Assembly (NCBI GenBank): GCA_966211815.1
Contig: CBIHOD010000005.1
Span: 60,152 to 124,151, forward strand
Length of the DNA stretch: 64,000 nucleotides
Reading direction: 5' to 3'
Source of the DNA: JANPCX01 sp966211815
Lineage (GTDB): Bacteria > Pseudomonadota > Gammaproteobacteria > Burkholderiales > Burkholderiaceae_C
The notes under the pieces: generated by a model
The model's input: the letters and a program-made list of their open reading frames with translations, nothing else
What the model was told of the DNA's origin: nothing
Databases searched by the model: none
Translations under genes and position numbers: made by a program
In this document: positions 7,939 to 16,835 of the stretch, piece by piece
How positions within the stretch are numbered: position 1 is the first letter of the stretch
Layout: every line of letters begins with the position of its first letter

Positions 7939-8751
7939 ATGAAGCAGTTTGAAACCAGGCTGGAATTTCCCTCCCAGGGGGAAAACTGTTTCGACGAGAC
8001 CGCAACAGCCCAGATGGCGCGGATGATGATCGATTTTGGACGCATGTATCAAGAGCGTAACGATGCTCTTCAAGAAGTGACCCGCGCCCATCATGAGGCT
8101 CTGCTGTGCCTGGCCCGAGCTGCGGAACACCGCGACGACGACACAGGCGTGCACATCGTTCGCATCGGATCGCTGGCTTGTGCATTGGCGCTGCGGCTGG
8201 GGCAGCCACTCGAGTTAGCCCGGTTGCTGCGCAAAGCCGCGCCGATGCATGACATCGGAAAAATCGGGATTCCGGACGACGTGCTCAAGAAACCCGGCGG
8301 ATTGGATCCTGAAGAGAGGAAGGTCATGAACCTTCATCCGAAAATCGGTGCGGACATCCTCGGGCGCACGCGCATTCCCCTATTCCAACTGGCCGCCGAA
8401 GTGGCTTTGTCCCACCACGAGCGATACGACGGCACGGGCTATCCCAGCCGCCTGGCCGGCGAGGCAATCCCGCTTTCCGGGCGGATCGTCGCCGTGGTCG
8501 ACTTCTTCGATGCGCTGACCATGGCGCGTTGCTACCGTCCCGCCTTCTCCGATGAAAAAGCCCTGGGGATGCTCGCAGCTGAGCGGGGCAAGGCTTTCGA
8601 TCCTGCGATGGTCGATTGCTTCCTGGCCCATTCTGACCAATTGATCCGGTTGCGAGACTGCATCAATCAGAGCCCTGGCGACCTCGAGAGTTTCACCGGA
8701 GAGGATCCATTCATGTATCCAATTCGCGACCCCCAACAAAGCTCAACATGA
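7939..8751 (+). CDS. HD-GYP domain protein, probable cyclic-di-GMP phosphodiesterase
   Basis: The 270-residue protein has a short N-terminal helical region and an HD-GYP domain. The metal-binding HD pair is H104-D105 in HDIGKIGIPDDVL, and the signature HHERYDGTGYP spans 159-169, so it looks catalytically complete. Such enzymes hydrolyse cyclic di-GMP. It lacks its own receiver domain, which here is supplied by the separate upstream gene; the two together equal a typical RpfG-like protein split in two. Its stop overlaps the next ATG (ATGA). I infer control by the receiver protein and the operon's kinase. Confidence 0.92.
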   Translation: MKQFETRLEFPSQGENCFDETATAQMARMMIDFGRMYQERNDALQEVTRAHHEALLCLARAAEHRDDDTGVHIVRIGSLACALALRLGQPLELARLLRKAAPMHDIGKIGIPDDVLKKPGGLDPEERKVMNLHPKIGADILGRTRIPLFQLAAEVALSHHERYDGTGYPSRLAGEAIPLSGRIVAVVDFFDALTMARCYRPAFSDEKALGMLAAERGKAFDPAMVDCFLAHSDQLIRLRDCINQSPGDLESFTGEDPFMYPIRDPQQSST

Positions 8752-9548
8752 CACATCCCATTCCCTTCGGACGGGTGCTCCTGGGCATGGCGTTGATGCT
8801 GCCCAGCGTTCTTCACGCCAGCGCGTTGCTCGATCGCGTCAAAGCTGAGCAACGGTTGCGCGTGTGCATCTGGCCCGACTACTACGGCGTGACCTACCGG
8901 CATCCGCGCACCCAGCAGTTGGCCGGCATCGACATCGACCTCTCCGTGGAATTGGGGCGCGACCTCGGCGTGAAGGTCGAGCACGTGGAATCCTCGTTCC
9001 CGAAGTTCATCGACGACTTGAAGTCAGGCAGATGCGACATCGCCATGTTCGCCGTCGCCGTGCTGCCGCAGCGCCAGGCCCAGGTCGATTTTTCCAAACC
9101 CTACCTCCAGAGCGACATCTACGGCATCACGACTCGCAGCAACCGTGTCGTGCGGGAATGGGCCGACATCGATCGTCCGGGGGTGCAGGTGGCCGTCCAG
9201 GCGGGGACTTTCATGGAACCGGTGATGGCCGGGGCGCTGAGGCACGCCACCATGGTGGTCGTCGAGCCGCCCGCCACGCGCGAGCGGGAACTCGAAGCCG
9301 GCCGTGTCGACGTCTTCATGACTGACTACCCCTACAGCCGCCGTCTGTTGGACAACGCAGACTGGGCTGTGCTGATATCTCCGCCAAAGCCGTTCCATGT
9401 GCTGCCTTACGCGTACGCGGTGAAACGTGGCGAGCAAGCCTGGTTGGCTGTCGTCGACGATTTCGTCGCGCGCATCAAACGCGACGGCCGGCTTGATGGC
9501 GCGGCCAAGCGCCATGGCCTGGGCGCCATCGTGGTCCGCCAACCCTGA
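8748..9548 (+). CDS. Periplasmic solute-binding protein, family 3
   Basis: The 266-residue protein has a signal peptide of about 24 residues (hydrophobic VLLGMALMLPSVLHASA), then a type II periplasmic binding fold of the SBP_bac_3 family. Landmarks include LRVCIWPDYYGV, a polar-amino-acid-like ligand loop (IDIDLSVELGRDLG) and CDIAMFAVAVLPQRQAQVDFSKPY. No permease or ATPase is nearby. Its start overlaps the HD-GYP stop and the kinase gene follows after 21 bases, so it more likely delivers a ligand signal to the kinase than feeds a transporter. The ligand is unknown. Confidence 0.85.
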   Translation: MTHPIPFGRVLLGMALMLPSVLHASALLDRVKAEQRLRVCIWPDYYGVTYRHPRTQQLAGIDIDLSVELGRDLGVKVEHVESSFPKFIDDLKSGRCDIAMFAVAVLPQRQAQVDFSKPYLQSDIYGITTRSNRVVREWADIDRPGVQVAVQAGTFMEPVMAGALRHATMVVVEPPATRERELEAGRVDVFMTDYPYSRRLLDNADWAVLISPPKPFHVLPYAYAVKRGEQAWLAVVDDFVARIKRDGRLDGAAKRHGLGAIVVRQP

Positions 9549-9569
9549 GCCGCTCCGAAGGCCGGTCCA

Positions 9570-12083
9570 ATGCCCTGCCGCACCTCACGTATCGGCTCCT
9601 GGCCGCCCAGCCGCATCGCCCTATGGTCCGGTGGGTTGATCGTCCTGCTGGTGGCCATCGCCATGGGGTGGCTGGGGATGCACGAGTACGAAGAAGCTTT
9701 CAAACAAGAGCGTTCGCGAGAAGAACTCTTGGCGCGGGTGCTCGAGGACCACGCCACGCGGACCGTTGAAGCCACAGCGATCGCTTTGGCGGCCGTGGCG
9801 GACTTGCTGGCCGCGCAGCCCCACGTCGATCCCCGTCAAACGCGCTCTGCCTTGAATCAGTCGCTGGCGGGGCTGCCCTTCCTGCGTGCCATCTCCGTGC
9901 TTGACAGCCGGGGCGCGTTGCTGGTCAGCACGACGGCACGCGATACGGGCCAGGTACTTGACCTGGGGCTGCTGGGACCGCTACCGAATGCGGGCGGCGA
10001 TCGACTGGGTGGTTTCATCGCAGGCCGCAGCCTGGGGGACATGGCGCCGGCTCGCAGAAGCGGCCCCCATCCCGCCGGCGTGGGCTTCATCCCGATGGTT
10101 CACAAGGCGCGGATGAGGTCGGGCGAGGAATTGCTGTTGGTTGCGGAGATCAATCCGGACGCCTTTTCCAACCATCAAACCTTGACTTTGAATGACGAGG
10201 CCTCCGGTGCCTTGCTGACGAATTATGAAGGCGAGGTGCTGGCCACGACACCGTCGATCCCGACCTTGGCGGGGTCCCAATTGGCTGACCACCCGGTATT
10301 CCGCAGCTATCTTCCCGCTACGGAACACGCGAGCTACCTTGGCGCGGGAGCGCGCGGCGAGCCGCAAGTGGTGGCGTTCCGGGTGTCGCGTTCGCGGCCG
10401 CTGGTTGTCATGGTGGAGCATCCTCAAGCGGCGGTGCGGGCCGACTGGTGGCAGGCTGTGCAAGCTTTCGCCGCCGTTGCCGGGGCCGCCTTGTTGTTCC
10501 TCGCCGCCATGACAGCGACCGCTTCGCGCGGCCTGCGATCCCGGGAGAGCACCCGGCGGCTGCTCGATGAAGCACAAGCCGAGGTGGCTCGCCGAGAACG
10601 CGAACTCAGCGTGACGATCACCAGCGTGCGGCAACTCATCTTCCGCACGGACGCGGAGGGCGCTATCACGTTCGTCAACGCGCATTGGACGGCCGTCGGG
10701 GGGGGCAGCCTGCGCAGTGCCATTGGGCAGAAGCTCCACGACCTCGTATTGCCCGAACAGCGTGCCAAGATCCGCGCACTTTTTTCCGCCCATGCCGGAG
10801 CCGGTGTTCGCACGGCACATGCATCGGCGGTGGGCCACGACGGCGTGCTCCGCCATTTCGACATGGCGGTGGTCCCCCTGCAGCAGGAAGGCGGCATGGT
10901 TTCCTTCGCGGGGTGCGCGACCGAAGTGACGGAACGCGTCATCGCCGAGCAAAAACTCCAGACCCAGCTTGCGGTGTCCGCACTGATGCTTGAAGTCAGC
11001 CCGTTGCCTTTGTGGATGTGCGACTTGTCGGGCAATTACGTCAGCGTCAACCAGGCCTGGGAGGAATTCTCAGGCTGCCGTCGCGGCGAAGTGATCGGTC
11101 AGCATTCATCCAGGTGGCTTTCTCGCGAGGAAGCTGCGTTACACGAGGCGCATGACCGAGCGTTGCTGGCACAAGGCGTTGGGGGGCGGGTGCGTTACGA
11201 AGCCTGCGTCGGGCACCGCGACGGTTCGCAACGCGACGCCATGCTGATCAAAGTGGTGGTCGCGGGCGATGGCGGGCTCCCGTCCGGCATTCTGTCCGTC
11301 CTGATGGACGTGAGCGAATTCCGGGCGGCCGAGCGCGCCACAAGGGAGGCACGCGATCTCGCTGAAGAGGCGTCGCGCGCAAAGACCGAGTTCGTCGCAA
11401 ACATGAGCCATGAACTGCGCACCCCGCTGCAGTCCATCATCGGCTTCGCTGAATTGGGCGTGGCGCGGGGCCGCGAACATGCCAGGCTGGCGGCCATGTT
11501 CGGAGACATCCACGCCGCGGGTGAACGGATGCTGGCTTTGGTTAACGACTTGCTCGACGTTTCCAAGATCGAAAGCGCGGTGGGCACATTTCATCTGGAG
11601 AGAATCGATTTGCGCACGCTGGTGCGTTCGGTGGCGCGAGAGTTGGAGCCTCTGATCGCTAGTCGGCAATTGCGCCTGGAGACGCAGTTGTCGGATTTGC
11701 CATTGACAGCGAAGGTCGACCCGACGCGCTTCCAGCAGGTCGTCCGCAACGTCTTGGCCAATGCCATCAAGTTCTCCCCGCCGCAAGGTTTGGTTCGTAT
11801 CGTGGGTGGGGTGGCATCCGGCGGCGACATTCAGTTGACCATCTCCGATCGCGGGCCGGGCATTCCGCCGGCGGAGATCGACCGCATCTTCGAACCTTTC
11901 GTCCAATCCAGTCGAACCAAGGACGGTTCCGGCGGCACTGGCCTGGGCCTGGCCATTTGCCGAAAAATTCTCGAGGTGCATGGGGGGGGGATCCATGCCG
12001 AAAACCTGCCGGAGGGCGGGACTGCCTTCCATATCGAATTGCCAGCGCGTGGTGCGACGGAAACGGCTCCCTTGCCTTTGTGA
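9570..12083 (+). CDS. Membrane PAS-domain sensor histidine kinase
   Basis: The 837-residue kinase has a first transmembrane helix near residues 16-38, a large periplasmic region of dCache type to about 290, a second helix near 293-318, a short coiled coil and two PAS domains (about 335-455 and 465-590). HisKA has the phospho-acceptor H614 in MSHELRTPLQS. The HATPase domain shows VRNVLANAIKFSPP, SDRGPGIPP and GGTGLGLAICRKI. There is no receiver at the C-terminus, which fits phosphotransfer to the separate receiver protein at the operon start. It probably ends the operon. Confidence 0.93.
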   Translation: MPCRTSRIGSWPPSRIALWSGGLIVLLVAIAMGWLGMHEYEEAFKQERSREELLARVLEDHATRTVEATAIALAAVADLLAAQPHVDPRQTRSALNQSLAGLPFLRAISVLDSRGALLVSTTARDTGQVLDLGLLGPLPNAGGDRLGGFIAGRSLGDMAPARRSGPHPAGVGFIPMVHKARMRSGEELLLVAEINPDAFSNHQTLTLNDEASGALLTNYEGEVLATTPSIPTLAGSQLADHPVFRSYLPATEHASYLGAGARGEPQVVAFRVSRSRPLVVMVEHPQAAVRADWWQAVQAFAAVAGAALLFLAAMTATASRGLRSRESTRRLLDEAQAEVARRERELSVTITSVRQLIFRTDAEGAITFVNAHWTAVGGGSLRSAIGQKLHDLVLPEQRAKIRALFSAHAGAGVRTAHASAVGHDGVLRHFDMAVVPLQQEGGMVSFAGCATEVTERVIAEQKLQTQLAVSALMLEVSPLPLWMCDLSGNYVSVNQAWEEFSGCRRGEVIGQHSSRWLSREEAALHEAHDRALLAQGVGGRVRYEACVGHRDGSQRDAMLIKVVVAGDGGLPSGILSVLMDVSEFRAAERATREARDLAEEASRAKTEFVANMSHELRTPLQSIIGFAELGVARGREHARLAAMFGDIHAAGERMLALVNDLLDVSKIESAVGTFHLERIDLRTLVRSVARELEPLIASRQLRLETQLSDLPLTAKVDPTRFQQVVRNVLANAIKFSPPQGLVRIVGGVASGGDIQLTISDRGPGIPPAEIDRIFEPFVQSSRTKDGSGGTGLGLAICRKILEVHGGGIHAENLPEGGTAFHIELPARGATETAPLPL

Positions 12084-12227
12084 ATGTCGAGCTACCCGCA
12101 TCCCTGGCGGGTTTCATCCGCGGGGCCGTGGCGCCTGTTGCCTGGCAATGGGCACGCGGGTTGCCGTCCACGAGGGTGCCCTGGCCACCGGCCGGGCCTT
12201 CATCAACCATCAGCCAGGAGCAGCCCC

Positions 12228-12788
12228 ATGCACTCAGCCAATGCCACCACTTCCCGGTCCACTTCCGGCAGCCGCAAAAGCGCCACCGCCGCCAGGAAGC
12301 CCGCCCGCAAGACGGCCGCCGCCAACGACGCGCTGCGCCTGTTGAAGGCGGACCACGCCGAGGTGAAAGCGCTATTCAAGCAGTATGAAAAACTCGCCAA
12401 GGCCGAGGCCGAGGCGACGGAAAAGCAGGAGATCGCGACTCAGATCTGCCAGATGCTCACCGTGCACGCGCAGATCGAAGAGGAGATCTTCTACCCCGCC
12501 GCGCGCCAGGTGCTCGACGAGCAGGACCTCGTCGACGAAGCCGATGTCGAGCACGCCAGCGCCAAGGACTTGATCGCGCAGATCGAAGCCTCCGACCCGA
12601 GCGACGACCACTACGACGCCAAAGTCAAGGTGCTGGGCGAATACATCAACCACCACGTCGAGGAAGAAGAGAAGGAACTCTTCAAGGCGATCAAGAAGGC
12701 CGGCCTGGACACTCGCCAGGTGGGCGAGGAGCTGGCCGCGCGCAAGGAAGAGCTGATGCCTTCCGAAGGCCTGGACACGGCGGTCTGA
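12228..12788 (+). CDS. Hemerythrin HHE-domain protein
   Basis: The 186-residue cytoplasmic protein has a basic Ala/Lys-rich N-terminal tail (about 1-30), then a hemerythrin-like four-helix domain. The expected iron ligands are visible in LLKADHAEVKALF, VHAQIEEEIFYP, VEHAS and INHHVEEEEKELF. Such di-iron proteins bind oxygen or nitric oxide, or buffer iron under stress; which applies here is unknown. The ATG at 12228 has AGGAG seven bases upstream. A shortened relative lies at 28923-29189. Confidence 0.9.
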   Translation: MHSANATTSRSTSGSRKSATAARKPARKTAAANDALRLLKADHAEVKALFKQYEKLAKAEAEATEKQEIATQICQMLTVHAQIEEEIFYPAARQVLDEQDLVDEADVEHASAKDLIAQIEASDPSDDHYDAKVKVLGEYINHHVEEEEKELFKAIKKAGLDTRQVGEELAARKEELMPSEGLDTAV

Positions 12789-12844
12789 TGCCGCATGCGG
12801 GCCCGGCGCCAGCCGTGGATGGCCGGAAGCCGGTGCCCGAGAGT

Positions 12845-13474
12845 TCAATCGGGCCCCTCAGGCGGGCCCGGCATGCCGGATCCGCGGGACGGGCCCTCGA
12901 CCAGGGTGCGGAACGTGACCGACCAGCGCAGCCCCGGTGTCGGCGCCACGCTGTGCTGCCATTCCCAGCGGGCCACGCCTTCCATGCGGTAGATCGACCG
13001 CGGCGCGACCCTCAATCGAAGACCGGTGCGATTGGTGCGGGGCGTGGGTGGGTAAGGCCTGAAACGCAGCTCGGCTTCACCGCCCAGTGACACGCCGGCG
13101 ATGGTTTCAAAATCCGGCACGTCGCGGTGCCATCCCAGCGGCGTGCCGGGCGCGTACTCGGCCACCAGCGCGTGCCGCAATGCCGTGGCGGGCAAACCCA
13201 GCCAATCGGCGACCCTGTCGCGCAGCGCATGCAGCCTGTCGTCGATCGGCGGTGCCGGCAACAGTCGGTTGTCGTCGAAGTCGTAGCGGCCGCCGAAGCT
13301 CGCAATGCGGCGCCGCGCGGTGTATTGCTTGTAGCGCGCCGATTGCAAGGGCAGGGACCGCACGAGCGCGATCAGCGCCTGTTCTTCGGCGGCATCCAGG
13401 AAGTCCGGCTGGTAACGCAAGCCCGGCAGGGCTGGCCAAGGTTCAGCCGGGTCGAAGAGACTTTCTTGCCGCAT
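12845..13474 (-). CDS. AlkB-family 2-oxoglutarate/Fe(II) dioxygenase
   Basis: The 209-residue protein belongs to the AlkB group that repairs N-alkylated DNA or RNA bases by oxidative demethylation. The iron ligands are H116 and D118 in GWHRDVPDF and H174 in WQHSVAP. The arginines in RWSVTFRTL bind 2-oxoglutarate. It resembles the AlkB2/ALKBH2-3-like bacterial branch more than E. coli AlkB. It is transcribed towards the hemerythrin gene and away from the esterase gene. With the AlkA-type glycosylase at 0.8 kb it makes two alkylation-repair genes in the window. Confidence 0.92.
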   Translation of the reverse strand: MRQESLFDPAEPWPALPGLRYQPDFLDAAEEQALIALVRSLPLQSARYKQYTARRRIASFGGRYDFDDNRLLPAPPIDDRLHALRDRVADWLGLPATALRHALVAEYAPGTPLGWHRDVPDFETIAGVSLGGEAELRFRPYPPTPRTNRTGLRLRVAPRSIYRMEGVARWEWQHSVAPTPGLRWSVTFRTLVEGPSRGSGMPGPPEGPD

Positions 13475-13640
13475 GGACGGGACGCGAGGTGTCGCCGCGC
13501 GCTCATTGCGGCCGCAGGCCGTGAAACACGGCCCGGAGAGCCTGCCTTGGCGGCGGCTGCCAGGCCCTCCGATTGCTGTGGAAGGGGCAGCGGGACGACA
13601 CGATGCGCCTTCCGCCCCTCGCCACCCAGGAGCACAGGCC

Positions 13641-14684
13641 ATGCTGCAAACCCCCGATGAAACCTCCGAAGGCCAGCCCAACCGGGTCATCGACGCCGTG
13701 TCCAAAGCCATCGCCGCCGTGCGGGCCGACGACGACGCGCTGGCGTTGGCCAGGGCGCATGAAAGCCTCCGGCCGAAAGCGATCGAGAAGCTCGGCGTGG
13801 CCGAGGCGCGCCGGCAGCCGACGCAGGCCGACGCGGTCGGGCTGCTGCTGTCGGAGCAGGGGCGTCCCGTCGATCCGCAGGTCCACTTCCCGGGCGTGCG
13901 CACGTCCGAGATCGAGGTCGACGGCGCGGCCGGACCTTTGCCGGCCACGGTGTACATGCCCGCCGGCTTTCCGGCGCCGTTGCCGGTGGTGCTGTACTTC
14001 CACGGCGGCGGCTGGGTGATCGCCGACCGCAAGGTCTATGACGGCGGCGCCCGGGGCATCGCCAAGGCCGCGGGGGCGATCGTGGTCTCCGTCGACTACC
14101 GCCAGGCGCCGGAGTACAAATTTCCGGTCCCATGGGACGACGCGTTGGCCGCCTACCACTGGCTCACGCTGAACGCCGCGTCGGTCGGCGGCGACCCGGC
14201 CCGGCTGGCCCTGGCCGGCGAAAGCGCCGGCGGCAACCTCGCGGTGGCCACCGCGATCGCCGCCCGCGACGCCGGCTTTCGGGCGCCCCGGCATGTGCTG
14301 GCGGTCTATCCGGTCGCGCAGACGAGCTTGAACACCGAGTCCTACCTGGAAAACGCAATCGCCAAACCGCTCAACCGCGAGATGGTGAAGTGGTTCGTGA
14401 ACCACCTCGTGCGCAGCGATGACGACCTGCGGGACCCGCGCTTGTCCCTCGTCGACGCCGACTTGAAGGGCCTGCCCCCGGTAACCCTGGTCAACGCGCG
14501 GCTGGACCCGCTGCGTGGCGACGGCGCGAAGCTGCAGCGGGCGCTGGAGATGGCGGGCGTGGACGTCGCCCGGCAGGAATACGAAGGTGTCGCCCATGAG
14601 TTCTTTGGTGCCGCGGCGGTGCTGGAGAAGGCCCGCCAGGCCCAGGCTTTCGCCGGCATGCGGCTGTCCGCTTCGTTGAATTGA
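13641..14684 (+). CDS. Alpha/beta hydrolase, hormone-sensitive-lipase type esterase
   Basis: The 347-residue enzyme is a family IV carboxylesterase. The oxyanion motif HGGG is at 121-124, the nucleophile S195 is in GESAGG, and the acid D289 and H319 (in GVAHEFF) complete the triad. No signal peptide is seen, so it is probably cytoplasmic, acting on short acyl esters. CCAGGAG sits ten bases before the chosen ATG, while the frame further upstream overlaps the divergent alkB gene. The substrate cannot be told from the sequence. Confidence 0.92.
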   Translation: MLQTPDETSEGQPNRVIDAVSKAIAAVRADDDALALARAHESLRPKAIEKLGVAEARRQPTQADAVGLLLSEQGRPVDPQVHFPGVRTSEIEVDGAAGPLPATVYMPAGFPAPLPVVLYFHGGGWVIADRKVYDGGARGIAKAAGAIVVSVDYRQAPEYKFPVPWDDALAAYHWLTLNAASVGGDPARLALAGESAGGNLAVATAIAARDAGFRAPRHVLAVYPVAQTSLNTESYLENAIAKPLNREMVKWFVNHLVRSDDDLRDPRLSLVDADLKGLPPVTLVNARLDPLRGDGAKLQRALEMAGVDVARQEYEGVAHEFFGAAAVLEKARQAQAFAGMRLSASLN

Positions 14685-14743
14685 AGCGGCGCCCCGGCCG
14701 CCGGTGCGGCGGATAGCGGAAGGCCGACGGTTTCCAGGTCTCT

Positions 14744-15055
14744 TCAAGGTTGCGGCGATGGGCTGCTCGGGCTGCGGCACTGCCTCGGCAACAAATCGAT
14801 GACCACGCGCTCCCCTTCGCAAAGCAGGATGGGGTCTTCGTCCGCCTGGCGCGAGCCGAAACCCGGTAGCGAGGGGATGCCGGCCGTGTCCAGCGACGCC
14901 AGCCGAGCCGGCGGGAAGGCCGGCTCGGCGCCATCGGACATTCCCGACAGGGACGGCGGAATTCCATCGGTTTGTTGTGCCTGTGCCGATGACGATGCTG
15001 CGGCGACGCAAAGCGCGGCGGCTGCAAAAAACACAGAGAAATTTGCACGCGGCAT
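14744..15055 (-). CDS. Hypothetical secreted protein
   Basis: This 103-residue protein has a clear signal peptide (ANFSVFFAAAALCVAAASSSAQA, cleaved about residue 26) and a strong AGGAGA ribosome site seven bases before its ATG. The mature part is short, acidic and proline-rich, with two cysteines (near CEGERVVIDLLPRQC) that may form a disulphide. I recognise no family. It stands alone between the esterase and the Lrp gene. The ribosome site and signal peptide make it a likely real gene. Confidence 0.6.
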   Translation of the reverse strand: MPRANFSVFFAAAALCVAAASSSAQAQQTDGIPPSLSGMSDGAEPAFPPARLASLDTAGIPSLPGFGSRQADEDPILLCEGERVVIDLLPRQCRSPSSPSPQP

Positions 15056-15283
15056 GGTTTCTCTCCTGAAAAGATGGGCGGCTGGCGCCGCCGCTGCCGC
15101 GTCACCGACGGGGCGTCGCGCGGGCAGGGGGCTTTTCGGGCGCCTGCGGCGCGGAACGACTGCTTGAGGGTCGACGCGGGTTCATCCGTTGTCAGGCAAA
15201 CGGCGTTCCCTTCGGACTGAACGCGAATTCGGAAAAAACGGTGTTTCCCTTTGTTCGCAGCGCCGGTCGCGCAGGGCCCGCTG

Positions 15284-15754
15284 TCAGCCGGGCCGGCCCT
15301 TCACCGTCGGATAGACATTCGACCGCTTCACCCGCCCGTAGGCGAAGCTAGTGTCGATCGACTGGATGCCCGGGATGGCATGGAGGTCGTTGCGCACGAA
15401 GCGTTCGTAATCCTTCAGGCTCTCGACCAGCACGCGCAGCAGGTAGTCCACTTGGCCGGTCATCACGTAGCAGTCCATCACCGCGTCGATGGCCTGGACG
15501 GCCCGCTCGAAGGCGTGCACGGACTCTGCGCTGTGCACCTTGAGCTTGATTCCGACGAAAGCCGTCACCGGAAGGCCGTAGCTTTCCTCGTCAACGATGG
15601 CGGTGTAGCCGCGGATCACGCGCGCTTCTTCCAGCAACCGCAAGCGCCGCAGGCAGGGCGAGGCCGACAGGTTCACCTGCTCGGAGAGGTCCTGGTTGCT
15701 GATGCGGCCGTCAGCCTGCAGTGCCGCGATGATTTGGAAGTCTTTATTGTCCAT
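15284..15754 (-). CDS. Lrp/AsnC-family transcriptional regulator
   Basis: The 156-residue DNA-binding protein has an N-terminal winged helix-turn-helix (ADGRISNQDLSEQVNLS, then CLRRLRLLEE) and a C-terminal RAM/ACT-like ligand domain with VMDCYVMTGQVDYLLRV. Family members respond to amino acids and often control a divergent exporter. Here the DMT transporter gene starts 122 bases away in the opposite direction, so it is the obvious candidate target. The shared spacer is A+T-rich for this genome. Confidence 0.92.
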   Translation of the reverse strand: MDNKDFQIIAALQADGRISNQDLSEQVNLSASPCLRRLRLLEEARVIRGYTAIVDEESYGLPVTAFVGIKLKVHSAESVHAFERAVQAIDAVMDCYVMTGQVDYLLRVLVESLKDYERFVRNDLHAIPGIQSIDTSFAYGRVKRSNVYPTVKGRPG

Positions 15755-15875
15755 TGCACTATTTTTAGCAGAAGCCAATGGTTTTGGCAGGGTGCGTTGG
15801 AACAAATTGAAAGAATTTTTGGCAGGGAAACTTGAGAATCTGGGCTGCCAATTGAACCTCGAAGCCGTCTTCCTC

Positions 15876-16814
15876 ATGCAGATTTCCACGACCGCCGCCG
15901 GACCGTCCAACCTGGCGACCGCCTCTCCCGCCCGGCCCGGCGCCTCCACCGTCGCCGGCTGGGCCGCCTTGTGCCTCACCTTGATCGTCTGGGCCGGCTT
16001 CTCGCTGTCGATCCGCGCCATCGGCGCTTCGGTGTTGACGCCGGGCGATGTGGCGCTCATCCGCTTCCTGGTGCCGGCGGTGGCGATGCTGCCCTTCCTG
16101 CGCTCCCGTTGGCCGGCCCTGCGGGCATTGCCTATGAAGCATTGGGCGATGATCGGCGGAGGCGCCGGGCTGCCGTTCTTCCTGATCGCCGCCGCCGGCG
16201 GGCGGTTGACGTCGGCCGCGCATGTGAGCGCACTGATCGCCGGCACCGTGCCCTTGTCCTTCGCGCTGCTGGGCTGGCTGATCTGGCGCGAGCCGGTGGA
16301 CGCCGCCCGCAAGCGCTGCCTGGCGGTGATCGTCGCCGGCGTCGCCTTGCTGGTGGCCGGCCTGGGCACGTTTCACTGGGGGGTGCTCGGCGGCGCCGCG
16401 GTTCTGCTGTCGGCCAGCCTGCTCTGGGGCCTGTACACCCACGGTTTGCGCAAATCCGGGCTGGACCCGCTGGCCTGCGTGATGGTGGTGACCTATCCGT
16501 CGCTGTTCCTGCTCGCGCCGTTGATGGGCGCCGGCGTGCTGGAGAGCCATCTTGGCCAGGTGGGCTGGCGCGACACGCTGCCCTTCATCCTGGCCCAAGG
16601 CGTCGGCGTGGGCCTGCTCTCGACGCTGGGCTATTCGCTGTCGATCCGGCTGCTCGGCCCGGTGCGCTGCGCCACGGCCGGCGCGATGGCGCCGGTTCTG
16701 GCCACGCTGATGGCCGTCCCGCTGCTCGGCGAGCAGCCCAGCCTCACTGCTTTTTGCGGCGTGCTCGCCGTCACGGCCGGCGTGTTGCTGGCCAGCCGGC
16801 CGCCCAGGCGCTGA
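15876..16814 (+). CDS. EamA/DMT-family transporter
   Basis: The 312-residue inner-membrane protein has about ten hydrophobic segments arranged as two EamA repeats (roughly 30-160 and 170-305), typical of drug/metabolite exporters such as RhaT/YdcZ-like and amino acid efflux carriers. It is divergent from an Lrp-type regulator, which suggests it exports an amino acid or related metabolite. The ATG at 15876 is chosen because the open frame upstream overlaps the Lrp gene. The substrate is unknown. Confidence 0.88.
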   Translation: MQISTTAAGPSNLATASPARPGASTVAGWAALCLTLIVWAGFSLSIRAIGASVLTPGDVALIRFLVPAVAMLPFLRSRWPALRALPMKHWAMIGGGAGLPFFLIAAAGGRLTSAAHVSALIAGTVPLSFALLGWLIWREPVDAARKRCLAVIVAGVALLVAGLGTFHWGVLGGAAVLLSASLLWGLYTHGLRKSGLDPLACVMVVTYPSLFLLAPLMGAGVLESHLGQVGWRDTLPFILAQGVGVGLLSTLGYSLSIRLLGPVRCATAGAMAPVLATLMAVPLLGEQPSLTAFCGVLAVTAGVLLASRPPRR

Positions 16815-16835
16815 AGGCCGCCGGCGGCGACGCCG

